Assembly (NCBI GenBank): GCA_965656605.1
Contig: CBFHLC010000020.1
Coordinates: forward strand, 1 to 33,941
Length of the DNA stretch: 33,941 bases
Origin: Litorivicinus sp965656605
GTDB lineage: Bacteria > Pseudomonadota > Gammaproteobacteria > Pseudomonadales > Litorivicinaceae
Direction of reading: 5' to 3'
Shown: positions 8,836 through 16,873 of the stretch, in pieces
How the letters are laid out: each line of letters opens with the position of its first letter
Position numbering within the stretch: the stretch's first letter is position 1
Program-made: the position numbers and the translations under genes
The notes under the pieces: model-generated
Told to the model about the DNA's origin: nothing
Database searches by the model: none
The model's input: only the letters and a program-made list of their open reading frames with translations

Positions 8836-9393
8836 CTATACCTCGAGGAGGTCTTTTTCCTTGACGCCCAACAGCGCGTCAACTTCGGCCACGTACTTGT
8901 CCGTGATCTTTTGGATATCGTCGCTGGCACGGCGCTCGTCATCTTCGCTGATGTCTTTGTCTTTAAGTAGAGATTTTACATCTGCCAGCACGTCGCGGCG
9001 GATGTTGCGGACCGACACACGGCTTTGCTCTGCTTCAGCTTTGGCCTGCTTGACGTAACCCTTGCGGGTTTCTTCGGTCAAAGGCGGCATCGGAACGCGA
9101 ATAATGTCGCCGTTGGTCGCAGGGTTTAAGCCCAAATCTGAGGACAAAATCGCTTTCTCGATCGCGGGTACCATGTTTTTCTCCCACGGAGAAACGGCCA
9201 AGGTGCGCGCGTCTTCAACTTTGATTTGAGCCACTTGGCTGATTGGCGTAGGCGTGCCGTAATAATCAACCTTGACCGCGTCCAAGATGGCAGGCGTAGC
9301 ACGTCCGGTACGGATTTTAGCCAGTTGGTGCGAGAGTGCCTCGACGCTTTTAGCCATACGCTCTTGAGCGTCTTGTTTCAGTTCATCTAGCAT
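8836..9393 (-). CDS. frr: Ribosome recycling factor Frr
   Basis: Splits post-termination ribosomes together with EF-G. The 185-residue length is typical. Recognisable blocks are the N-terminal helix (KIRTGRATPAILD), VDYYGTPTPISQVAQI, the INPATNGDIIRVPMPPLTEE-type segment (here LGLNPATNGDIIRVPMPPLT), and the C-terminal helical KDKDISEDD region. It follows pyrH after a 12-base gap, the usual order. Confidence 0.98.
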   Translation of the reverse strand: MLDELKQDAQERMAKSVEALSHQLAKIRTGRATPAILDAVKVDYYGTPTPISQVAQIKVEDARTLAVSPWEKNMVPAIEKAILSSDLGLNPATNGDIIRVPMPPLTEETRKGYVKQAKAEAEQSRVSVRNIRRDVLADVKSLLKDKDISEDDERRASDDIQKITDKYVAEVDALLGVKEKDLLEV

Positions 9394-9405
9394 GCAAAAA
9401 CCTCG

Positions 9406-10125
9406 TTACTCAATCAGGGTGCCTTCGTCGCTACCCAACACCGCACGGGCCAATGAGCCCGAGTCGTTCATATCAAATACGCGCACAGGCAGTTTGTGAT
9501 CCCGCGCCAAGCAAATTGCTGTTAAATCCATCACGCCGAGCTGACGGGCCAGGACTTCGTCGTAGGTCAGACGGTCATAGCGAGTGGCATCTGGGTTTTT
9601 AACAGGGTCTGCAGAGTAAACGCCGTCGACCTTGGTGGCCTTGAGCATCAAATCTGCATCGATTTCGATCGCACGCAAACAGGCGGCCGAATCGGTGGTA
9701 AAGAACGGGTTACCCGTTCCTGCTGAAAATATGACCACATCACCGCTGGTGAGGTAGCGCATGGCGCGGCGGTGATCGTATTTTTCAACCACGCCGTCCA
9801 TGGGAATGGCACTCATCACATGCGTTGTGATGTTGCTACGCTCTAGTGCGTCGCGCAGTGCCAGGCCGTTCATGACCGTTGCCAGCATACCCATATGGTC
9901 ACCGGCGACACGATCCAGACCCGCAGCGTTCAAGGCTGCGCCGCGGAATAGGTTACCCCCACCCACGACCAAGCCGACCTGAACACCGACTCCCACGAGT
10001 TGACCGATTTCCAACGCCATCCGATCCAATACTTCTGGCTTGATGCCAAAAGCTTCATCACCGGCGAGCGCCTCGCCACTGAGCTTGAGGAGAATTCTCT
10101 TGTACTTAGTGGAACGTTCAACCAT
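9406..10125 (-). CDS. pyrH: UMP kinase PyrH
   Basis: Phosphorylates UMP to UDP; hexameric amino-acid-kinase fold enzyme, allosterically controlled by GTP and UTP in gammaproteobacteria. Motifs: KLSGEAL at residues 14-20, VGGGNLFRG, the MGMLATVMNGLALRDAL segment, FSAGTGNPFFTTDSAA, and the KVDGVYSADP loop. The 239-residue length is normal. It lies 12 bases downstream of tsf, as is standard. Confidence 0.98.
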   Translation of the reverse strand: MVERSTKYKRILLKLSGEALAGDEAFGIKPEVLDRMALEIGQLVGVGVQVGLVVGGGNLFRGAALNAAGLDRVAGDHMGMLATVMNGLALRDALERSNITTHVMSAIPMDGVVEKYDHRRAMRYLTSGDVVIFSAGTGNPFFTTDSAACLRAIEIDADLMLKATKVDGVYSADPVKNPDATRYDRLTYDEVLARQLGVMDLTAICLARDHKLPVRVFDMNDSGSLARAVLGSDEGTLIE

Positions 10126-10137
10126 GGGATTTCCTTT

Positions 10138-10983
10138 TTATTCGCCGCGAGCCTGCTGCATAACTTCGGTCGCGAAATCGATTTCTTCCTTCTCAATACC
10201 TTCGCCCACTTCATAACGTACAAAGCTTTGGACTTCAGCACCAGCACCAGCGACCAACTTGCCAACGGTTACGTCGGGGTCTTTAACGAAGGGCTGATCG
10301 ACCAAGCTGATTTCAGCCAGGAATTTACGGATACGACCGCCGATCATTTTTTCGATGATCTCTGCAGGCTTGCCAGATTCTGCCGCCTGAGCGCTGAAGA
10401 TTTCTTTTTCTTTGTCTACGACGTCACTCGGCACGTCATCTGACTTAACAAACTGAGGGTTAACCGCAGCGACATGCATTGCCACATCACGTGCCAACGC
10501 TTCGTCGCCACCTTTCAGTGCAACCAATACGCCGATACGGCTATTGCCGTGGACATAATTACCGACCACGTCGCCTTCAGCGGTTGCGATCCGGCGTACG
10601 GTGATGTTTTCACCGATCTTTTGGACCAATGCTTCGCGAGCATTTTCCAAGTCGCCGCTCATCACGGCTGCCACGTCTGTGCTACCTGCCGCTTCGACGG
10701 CGCCGATCACGTTGTCAGCGAACGCTGAGAAGTTGTCGTCGCGAGCAACAAAGTCGGTTTCTGAGTTGATCTCGACCATGAACGCGCCCTTGGCACGAAT
10801 CACGCCGTCTGCGGCAACACGGCCCGCTTTTTTAGCGGCTTTCATGCCAGAGGATTTACGCAGGTGATCAATCGCAGCGTCGATGTCGCCGTTCTGCTCA
10901 ACCAATGCTTTTTTGCATTCCATCATGCCCAAGCCAGTACGCTCGCGCAGTTCCTTTACCAAAGACGCAGAAATCTGTGCCAT
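10138..10983 (-). CDS. tsf: Elongation factor Ts
   Basis: Guanine nucleotide exchange factor for EF-Tu. The N-terminal UBA-like domain (residues 1-55, LVKELRERTGLGMMECKKAL) is followed by the TDFVA motif at 76-80, which contacts the EF-Tu Mg/GDP site, and the core subdomains. The 281-residue length is normal. The ATG lies 71 bases after rpsB, with a hairpin in between that may reduce tsf expression relative to rpsB. Confidence 0.98.
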   Translation of the reverse strand: MAQISASLVKELRERTGLGMMECKKALVEQNGDIDAAIDHLRKSSGMKAAKKAGRVAADGVIRAKGAFMVEINSETDFVARDDNFSAFADNVIGAVEAAGSTDVAAVMSGDLENAREALVQKIGENITVRRIATAEGDVVGNYVHGNSRIGVLVALKGGDEALARDVAMHVAAVNPQFVKSDDVPSDVVDKEKEIFSAQAAESGKPAEIIEKMIGGRIRKFLAEISLVDQPFVKDPDVTVGKLVAGAGAEVQSFVRYEVGEGIEKEEIDFATEVMQQARGE

Positions 10984-11015
10984 GTTATGTCTCCAAACTG
11001 TATTGAAAAATTCGT

Positions 11016-11043
11016 TATAAAAGAAAGGGGCTCTAGGCCCCTT
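11016..11043 (-). terminator. Partial terminator/attenuator between rpsB and tsf
   Basis: On the minus strand, AAGGGGC and GCCCCTT form a seven-base-pair stem with loop CTAGA, followed by TTCTTTTAT. The T tract is interrupted, so partial termination is more likely than full. E. coli also attenuates between rpsB and tsf, which fits. Confidence 0.65.
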
Positions 11044-11054
11044 GCTTTGCTGCC

Positions 11055-11801
11055 TTAGGCGTCGGCTGCATCACCGCTTTCAGCGGGAGCTTCCTCAACG
11101 TAGTCGCTGGCCACCTCAGTGGCACCAGCGCCAGCCAATACCGCATCAGCAATTACACGCGAGTAGATGTCGATCGCGCGGATCGCGTCATCGTTGCCGG
11201 GAATTACGATGTCAACGCCATCGGGGTTTGAGTTGGTGTCGACCACACCGATCACAGGGATGCCCAGTTTGCGAGCTTCTAGGATCGCGATGTCTTCGTG
11301 ATTAACGTCGATCACAAAGATAGCGTCGGGCAAACCGCCCATATCCTTAACACCACCCACTGAACGCTCTAGCTTTTCCATCTGACGCGTCAGATCCAAA
11401 GCTTCTTTCTTGTTCAGCTTGTCGAATGTGCCGTCAGTTGACTTCACTTCCAAGTCACGCAGTTTCTTGATCGACTGACGCAACGTTTTGTAGTTGGTCA
11501 GCATGCCACCCAACCAGCGATGGTTGACGTAAGGCATTCCGCAACGCTCAGCCTGAGTCTTGATGACTTTGCTTGCGCTACGCTTGGTACCTACGAATAG
11601 GACCTTGTTCTTGTTCGACGCCAGGTTAGATACGAACTCAGCCGCTTGCTCCAACGCAGGAACAGTGTGCTCCAGGTTCATGATGTGGATCGAGTTACGT
11701 GCACCGAAAATGTACTGAGACATCTTGGGGTTCCAGTAACGGGTCTGGTGTCCGAAGTGTGCGCCCGCTTTTAGCAGGTCACGCATGCTTACTACGCTCA
11801 T
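11055..11801 (-). CDS. rpsB: 30S ribosomal protein S2
   Basis: Small-subunit protein that joins late and binds via S1. Family motifs: LLKAGAHFGHQTRYWNPKM near the N-terminus, IHIMNLEHTVPAL, VLFVGTKRSA, and WLGGMLTNYKTLRQSI, with the downstream LPDAIFVIDVNHEDIAILEARKL-type segment in the Rossmann-like part. The 248-residue length is typical. The ATG directly follows a short AT-rich hairpin that holds the Shine-Dalgarno AGGA in its loop. It heads the long minus-strand operon. Confidence 0.98.
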   Translation of the reverse strand: MSVVSMRDLLKAGAHFGHQTRYWNPKMSQYIFGARNSIHIMNLEHTVPALEQAAEFVSNLASNKNKVLFVGTKRSASKVIKTQAERCGMPYVNHRWLGGMLTNYKTLRQSIKKLRDLEVKSTDGTFDKLNKKEALDLTRQMEKLERSVGGVKDMGGLPDAIFVIDVNHEDIAILEARKLGIPVIGVVDTNSNPDGVDIVIPGNDDAIRAIDIYSRVIADAVLAGAGATEVASDYVEEAPAESGDAADA

Positions 11802-11917
11802 TGAAATTTTCCTATTTCAGGGTTAACAAACAGCTTTGACGACCACTACAGAAACCCTTGCGGGCACCCATCTGACAGCGCTATGTCACCAAAGGATTTG
11901 GTTCGACTCAAAAGTCG
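11802..11917 (-). promoter_or_regulatory. Structured rpsB 5' leader, candidate S2 autoregulatory RNA
   Basis: By eye, the leader holds five local hairpins in series on the minus strand. CGACT-TTTG-AGTCG is at 11904-11917 and ACCAAA-TCC-TTTGGT at 11888-11902. A GACA/TGTC pair lies around AGCGC, and a CCC-GCAA-GGG stem has a GNRA-type tetraloop. The last, TGAAAT-AGGAAA-ATTTCA at 11802-11819, has the Shine-Dalgarno AGGA in the loop and ends one base before the ATG. In E. coli and relatives S2 represses rpsB-tsf by binding this leader; that role is inferred here. Confidence 0.7.
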
Positions 11918-11923
11918 GCGCGA

Positions 11924-11932
11924 AATATACCA
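11924..11932 (-). promoter_or_regulatory. rpsB promoter, extended -10
   Basis: Minus-strand TGGTATATT carries an extended -10 (TGG before TATATT at 11924-11929), followed by a GC-rich discriminator (TCGCGCC). Such discriminators are typical of stringently controlled ribosomal promoters. No good -35 box is seen at 17 bases (TCCCCT). The predicted start site is near 11917, giving a leader of about 116 bases. Confidence 0.6.
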
Positions 11933-11980
11933 CGACTCTGTGAATAAGGGGAGAACTCGGCGAGACAAAATAAAAGGCGG

Positions 11981-11986
11981 TATACT
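11981..11986 (+). promoter_or_regulatory. Candidate map promoter -10 box
   Basis: TATACT is followed by GCGCCCC about 25 bases before the map GTG. The -35 region is weak. It is divergent from the rpsB promoter, with about 52 bases between the two -10 boxes. Confidence 0.5.
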
Positions 11987-12010
11987 GCGCCCCTACTGTT
12001 GGAGCACGTT

Positions 12011-12799
12011 GTGTCAATCACCTACAAAACACCCGATCAAATTGAAGCAATGCGAGTGGCCGGACAGCTGGCTGCTGAAGTGTTGAGCTTGCTGGACGAC
12101 GTTGTTAAGCCGGGCATTAGCACGGCTGATATCGACAAAATCGTGCACGACCATATCGTCGACGTCCAAGGCGGAATTCCAGCCACCTTGGGGTATCACG
12201 GATTCCCAGCCAGCTGCTGCACGTCGATTAACCACGTCGTGTGCCACGGCATTCCTGCCGCTGACAAAATTCTTAAAGATGGTGATATCGTCAACATTGA
12301 CGTTACCGTCATTAAGGACGGCTTCCACGGCGATACCAGCAAGATGTATTTCGTGGGCAAGCCACGCCCCCACCTACAGCGTCTGGTTCAGATCACTCAG
12401 GAATGCATGTACCTAGGCATCGAGCAGGTCAAACCGGGCGCACGTCTGGGTGATATCGGCGAGGTCATTCAACGCCATGCGGAGAAAAACAACTATTCGG
12501 TTGTGCGTGAATATTGCGGACATGGTATTGGCTCGGTCTTTCATGAAGAGCCCCAAATCTTGCACTACGGCAAGGCCGGCAGCGGCATCGAGCTCAAGCC
12601 CGGCATGTGCTTTACGATTGAGCCCATGATCAACCAGGGCAATCGCCACGTTCGCCTGCTGGGCGATGATTGGACGGTGATCACCAAAGACCGAAAACCC
12701 AGTGCCCAATGGGAGCACACCCTGTGCGTGACCGACACGGGGTATGAGATCTTTACGTATCGCCACGGCGAAGAGAGCTTCCCCCGGGTCAGCTCATGA
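12011..12799 (+). CDS. map: Methionine aminopeptidase, type I
   Basis: Removes the initiator Met from nascent proteins. I chose the GTG at 12011, which has GGAG at 12001-12004, over the TTG at 11999. With this start (262 residues, MSITYKTPDQIEAMRVAG) the five metal ligands fall at Asp97, Asp108, His171, Glu204 and Glu235, exactly the E. coli numbering. Motifs: VNIDVTVIKDGFHGDTSKMY, GHGIGSVFHEEPQI, CFTIEPMIN and QWEHTL. It is divergent from rpsB, as in most gammaproteobacteria, and overlaps glnD by four bases (ATGA). Confidence 0.98.
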   Translation: MSITYKTPDQIEAMRVAGQLAAEVLSLLDDVVKPGISTADIDKIVHDHIVDVQGGIPATLGYHGFPASCCTSINHVVCHGIPAADKILKDGDIVNIDVTVIKDGFHGDTSKMYFVGKPRPHLQRLVQITQECMYLGIEQVKPGARLGDIGEVIQRHAEKNNYSVVREYCGHGIGSVFHEEPQILHYGKAGSGIELKPGMCFTIEPMINQGNRHVRLLGDDWTVITKDRKPSAQWEHTLCVTDTGYEIFTYRHGEESFPRVSS

Positions 12800-15333
12800 C
12801 CCACAAGAGTGAATTAAAACAGGGCCTAGAGCCGCTGTTTCGCGCGTTACGCGAAGGACACTCAGCACTAGAGCTAGCACGCAGCCGTGCTGATCAAGTG
12901 GACCAAGCAATTCTGGATTTGTGGCAGACTGCCGCCCCGGGTGAATTGACCCTGCTGGCCGTCGGCGGATACGGACGTCGCGAGGTCTATCCTCAGTCCG
13001 ACGTAGATCTTCTGGTGATCATCCAAGAGGACACGCCCACTCAAGCCTTGTCTGACTTCGTTCAAAGCCTTTGGGATTTAGGCTTGGATGTCGGTCATGC
13101 CGTTCGCACATGGGATGACTGTATCGCCGAGTCAAAAAAGGACATTTCAACCGCCACCGCCATGCTCGAAGCTCGAGTGCTGACCGGCGATCCTTCAGTC
13201 GCAGACCGACTGGCCCAGTTAGTCGGCGAAACCTGGAGTGAGCGTGACTTTTTTGAAGCGAAACGCTCTGAACAAGTCGAACGTCACAACCGTCGTGGCG
13301 ACACCGACCACAACCTAGAACCCGATATCAAAGCCAGCCCCGGTGGACTGAGAGATTTACATACCCTGCTGTGGATCGCCCGGCGCCTGCGCGGCGAAAA
13401 AAGCCTAGAGGCGATGGCCAACGCCGATTTTTTGAGCGAGCGTGAATACAGCTTGCTGCGTGAGGCTCAGGAATTTCTATCCGCCGCCCGTTTTGCCCTG
13501 CACCAGATCAGCCCGCGCAAGCAAAATCGCTTGTTGTTTGAGCACCAGGAGCACGTCGCCGAGGTCTTAGGGTTCGAAGGAGATCACCCGAAACAGAAGG
13601 TTGAGCGTTTTATGCAGCGCTACTACCTGATGGTCATGCGAGTCAACGAATTTAACGAAGTGCTTTTGCAGCAAATGGCAGAAACTCTTTATTCGCAAGA
13701 TGAACCTGAAATCATTGCCCTGAACAGCCGATTTCAGATTCGCGACGGGCTGCTTGAAGTCACTCATGAAAACGTGTTCGAACAGTCCCCACAAGCGATT
13801 ATGGAGCTGTTCGCACTGCTGGCCGATAATCCGGCCATTATCGGAATCAGCGCAGCCACGACCCGACTGGTTTATCGCAGCCGACACTTAATCGACGAAG
13901 ATTTCCGATCGGATCTGCGCGTGATCTCGCATTTCATGGAAATCTTGCGCCGCCCACAACGGCTGACCGACATTTTGCGTCGCATGCGTCTGTACGGGGT
14001 GTTGAGCAACTATATTCCCAGCTTTGGCAACATTATGGGGTTGATGCAGCATGACCTTTTTCACATCTTCACGGTCGATGCCCACACCTTAGAGCTGGTT
14101 AATTATTTAACATCGTTCTGGACCGGCGAGCTATCCGACAAATACCCCTTTGCCACCGCAGCGACCCAGCGATCACCCAAGATTGAACTGCTGATGATGG
14201 CTGGCCTGTTCCATGACTTAGGCAAAGGCCGCGGGGGCGATCATTCAGAGATCGGCGCGCCAGAGGCTGAAGAATTCTGTAAGCGCCATTGGCTGTCGAA
14301 TTACGACGCCAAACTGGTCGGCTGGTTAGTCCGCCATCACTTGGTCATGAGCACTACCGCGCAGCGCAAAGACATCTCGGATCCACAGGTCATCCGTGAG
14401 TTTGCCGAGACAGTCGGCTCGCTAGAGCGATTGGATTATTTGTTGGCACTGACCGTGGCTGACATTTCAGCCACGAATCCTGAGTTGTGGAATGCCTGGC
14501 GGGCCAGCCTATTGCGTCAGCTATACAGCGCAACACGAAGCGCCTTGCAGCATGATTTAGACGAAAGCGTACCGGTATTAGCGGACATGATTGAAGACGC
14601 CAAAGATGCGGTCGCCAATCAATTGGACGTTGATCGCCGCGACATTCTAGACCCGATGTGGGCCTTTTGGGGCAACTCATACTTTGCTCAGCATCAGGTC
14701 GCCGAGATCTGGTGGCACACGCAGTCCTTGCTTCAAGACAATACGTTGCCACAGGTACTGATCCGCAACGAAGGCAATGGCACCCAGATTTTTGTCTACG
14801 CGCAGGACAAGCCGCTGCTGTTTTCAGCGCTATGTCGTGTGTTCGAGCACCATCAACTCAATGTGGTGGATGCCCGCTTGAACACCAGCTTGGATGGCCG
14901 AACGCTGGACAGCTTTGTGGTGCTGGATGAGCAAAAAGCTCTGACCGACCCGACGCGGATCGAGCAGCTGCGTGAGCAATTGCTGCAAGCCTGCCGCAAA
15001 CCGCGCGAGATCCCGCAGACAACTCCGAGTCTGACACCCCGCATCCTGCGCCACTTTAACGACCCGGTTCGGATTAAGTTCTTTGCCGACAACACGCGAA
15101 ATCGGACCGTAATGGAGCTGATCGCGCCGGACAGGCCAGGTCTGTTGGCACAGGTAGCTGGAACACTGGATCACTACGAGCTGAACTTGGTGTTGGCCAA
15201 AGTCGCAACCCTAGGCGAGCGAGTCGAGGATTATTTCTATTTGGTCAACGCCGACGGTCGTGCGGTCAGCTGCGATCAAACTCTAGAGTCCGTCCGACGA
15301 GAGTTAGAATCTGTTTTAGAAGAAAACGCATGA
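12796..15333 (+). CDS. glnD: Bifunctional PII uridylyltransferase/uridylyl-removing enzyme GlnD
   Basis: Nitrogen sensor that adds UMP to PII at low glutamine and removes it at high glutamine. Domains in order: nucleotidyltransferase with GGYGRREV (from residue 57) and the metal-binding DVD at 69-71; a helical linker with SPGGLRDL; the HD hydrolase domain with LFHDLGKGRGGDHSE and His473-Asp474; then two C-terminal ACT domains (about 660-740 and 770-845) that bind glutamine. The 845 residues are slightly short for the family (about 860-900) because the N-terminus is compact, but all catalytic motifs are there. It sits in ATGA overlaps with map and dapC. Confidence 0.97.
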   Translation: MTHKSELKQGLEPLFRALREGHSALELARSRADQVDQAILDLWQTAAPGELTLLAVGGYGRREVYPQSDVDLLVIIQEDTPTQALSDFVQSLWDLGLDVGHAVRTWDDCIAESKKDISTATAMLEARVLTGDPSVADRLAQLVGETWSERDFFEAKRSEQVERHNRRGDTDHNLEPDIKASPGGLRDLHTLLWIARRLRGEKSLEAMANADFLSEREYSLLREAQEFLSAARFALHQISPRKQNRLLFEHQEHVAEVLGFEGDHPKQKVERFMQRYYLMVMRVNEFNEVLLQQMAETLYSQDEPEIIALNSRFQIRDGLLEVTHENVFEQSPQAIMELFALLADNPAIIGISAATTRLVYRSRHLIDEDFRSDLRVISHFMEILRRPQRLTDILRRMRLYGVLSNYIPSFGNIMGLMQHDLFHIFTVDAHTLELVNYLTSFWTGELSDKYPFATAATQRSPKIELLMMAGLFHDLGKGRGGDHSEIGAPEAEEFCKRHWLSNYDAKLVGWLVRHHLVMSTTAQRKDISDPQVIREFAETVGSLERLDYLLALTVADISATNPELWNAWRASLLRQLYSATRSALQHDLDESVPVLADMIEDAKDAVANQLDVDRRDILDPMWAFWGNSYFAQHQVAEIWWHTQSLLQDNTLPQVLIRNEGNGTQIFVYAQDKPLLFSALCRVFEHHQLNVVDARLNTSLDGRTLDSFVVLDEQKALTDPTRIEQLREQLLQACRKPREIPQTTPSLTPRILRHFNDPVRIKFFADNTRNRTVMELIAPDRPGLLAQVAGTLDHYELNLVLAKVATLGERVEDYFYLVNADGRAVSCDQTLESVRRELESVLEENA

Positions 15334-16517
15334 ACCCAAGAATTGACCAGCTCCACCCCTACCCCTTTGAAAAGCTTCGCGCGTTGGTCGGCGACATCAC
15401 TCCCAATCCGGACGTGGCCCCGCTCTCGCTAGGCATCGGCGAGCCTCAGCACGCGCCGCCCCAGATCGTATTGGATGCCTTGACCCAATCGGTCCTGGAC
15501 GTTGCACACTATCCCGCGACCTTGGGTCGAACCGAGTTGCGCGAGAGCATTGCCCAATGGGCCAGCCATCGCTTCGCCCCTGCGAGGGTCAGCATTGAAC
15601 AAACGATTCCTGTGACCGGCACTCGCGAGGCATTGTTCGCATGCGTTCAAGCGCTGGTGGGTCAAGGCCAGCGGAGTGTCATGCCTAACCCTTTCTATCA
15701 GATCTATGAGGGCGCGGCGCTGATGGTTGGCGCCACCCCTATCTATTTAAACGCCGATGCCAGTAACGACTTTGCACCGACCCCGGATGAGTTGGACAGT
15801 TTTGATAATGTTGGCGCAGTTTTCCTGTGCACACCAGGCAACCCCAGCGGCCGAGTTCTGAGTGAAGGCGAGCTGCAAGCGTGGATTCAAGCCGCCCAAG
15901 AACACGATTTCCTGCTGATCTCTGACGAGTGCTACAGCGAAATCTACCGTGATGAAGACGCACCGCCTCCGGGTTTGCTGCAGGCCGCCGCTAAACTAGG
16001 CGTGAGTGACTTTAAAAATTGCATCGCCGTCGGCAGCCTGTCCAAACGCAGCAATTTACCCGGCTTGCGCAGCGGCTACATGATTGGCGACGCCGATCAA
16101 ATGAGCCGTTTCGCAAAATACCGCACCTACCACGGCTGTGCGATGCCGGGGCATCATCAAAGCGCCAGCATCGCGGCTTGGGGAGATGAGGAACACGTTT
16201 TCGCGAACCGTGAGTTGTACCGCGAAAAATACGCCATGGCGCAACATGAGCTGGCGGACTACTTGCCTGCTCAGGCACCCGACGGCGGATTCTATTTATG
16301 GATCGAGGTTCCCGGCGGTGATGACGAAGGCTTTGTTCGGTATCTACTAGAACGCTACAATCTACGCGCTCTTCCCGGCCGCTACTTAGGCCGAGAGGTG
16401 AATGGCTATAACCCCGGCGCCGGCCGCGTCAGAACCGCGTTGGTCAGCTCGATCGAGACCACCCGCGAGGCTATCCTGCGGCTGCGTGGCGCATTGGATG
16501 AATGGAGCGCACGATGA
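15330..16517 (+). CDS. dapC: Succinyldiaminopimelate aminotransferase DapC
   Basis: PLP enzyme of the succinylase DAP/lysine route, converting N-succinyl-2-amino-6-ketopimelate to N-succinyl-LL-DAP with glutamate. The N-terminus MNPRIDQLHPYPFEKLRAL is typical of DapC of the Pseudomonas/Bordetella type. PLP-site residues are visible: Asp199 and Tyr202 in ISDECYSEIY, and the Schiff-base Lys239 in VGSLSKRSNLPGLRSGY. TPGNPSGRV is the fold-type I substrate loop. Location directly before dapD and dapE supports DapC over a general aminotransferase. It overlaps glnD by ATGA at 15330-15333. Confidence 0.94.
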   Translation: MNPRIDQLHPYPFEKLRALVGDITPNPDVAPLSLGIGEPQHAPPQIVLDALTQSVLDVAHYPATLGRTELRESIAQWASHRFAPARVSIEQTIPVTGTREALFACVQALVGQGQRSVMPNPFYQIYEGAALMVGATPIYLNADASNDFAPTPDELDSFDNVGAVFLCTPGNPSGRVLSEGELQAWIQAAQEHDFLLISDECYSEIYRDEDAPPPGLLQAAAKLGVSDFKNCIAVGSLSKRSNLPGLRSGYMIGDADQMSRFAKYRTYHGCAMPGHHQSASIAAWGDEEHVFANRELYREKYAMAQHELADYLPAQAPDGGFYLWIEVPGGDDEGFVRYLLERYNLRALPGRYLGREVNGYNPGAGRVRTALVSSIETTREAILRLRGALDEWSAR

Positions 16518-16852
16518 TTTTATATGGCATTCCAAACTGCGACACCGTTGCCAAGGCTCGTAAGTATTTAGAGTCCAACGGTCGAGCTTATGAATTCCAC
16601 GACGTCCGGCAACAGGGCTTACCTGCCGACGTCATCACGCGCGCCTACGCGGCATTGGGCGAGAAAGTCTTCAATACTCGCTCGCCTAGCTGGCGCGAGT
16701 TGGACGAGCAGGACAAAGCCGCTCTTAAATCCGGTACTGATTTCAGCGCAGCCATGACCAAGCCGACCGTCTTGAAGCGGCCCTTGGTCATTGACGGCGA
16801 CACTATTTTTAACGGTTTCAAAATCGAAGATTGGCAAGCCCGAGGCTTGTAA
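16514..16852 (+). CDS. yffB: ArsC/Spx-family thioredoxin-fold protein, YffB type
   Basis: Small thioredoxin-fold protein of the arsenate reductase/Spx superfamily. The product is 112 residues from the ATG at 16514, which has GGAG six bases upstream and makes an ATGA overlap with the dapC stop. The motif MILYGIPNCDTVAKARKYL has a single Cys at residue 9 (no CXXC), and KRPLVIDGD and FNGFKIEDW are the usual C-terminal blocks. E. coli yffB lies next to dapE too, so the linkage to DAP synthesis is conserved. The biochemical role is not established; a glutathione-dependent reductase activity has been suggested for the family. An ATG at 16502 would add four residues. Confidence 0.9.
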   Translation: MILYGIPNCDTVAKARKYLESNGRAYEFHDVRQQGLPADVITRAYAALGEKVFNTRSPSWRELDEQDKAALKSGTDFSAAMTKPTVLKRPLVIDGDTIFNGFKIEDWQARGL

Positions 16853-16873
16853 CCCACCCTTTAAGGACTTGAT

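Noticed and set aside
10000..10443. 147-codon plus-strand open frame over pyrH/tsf
   Set aside because: Antisense to two well-conserved genes and the intergenic gap; no family features.
11999..12010. map start at TTG 11999
   Set aside because: It lies on top of the GGAG ribosome site; GTG 12011 restores exact E. coli metal-ligand numbering.
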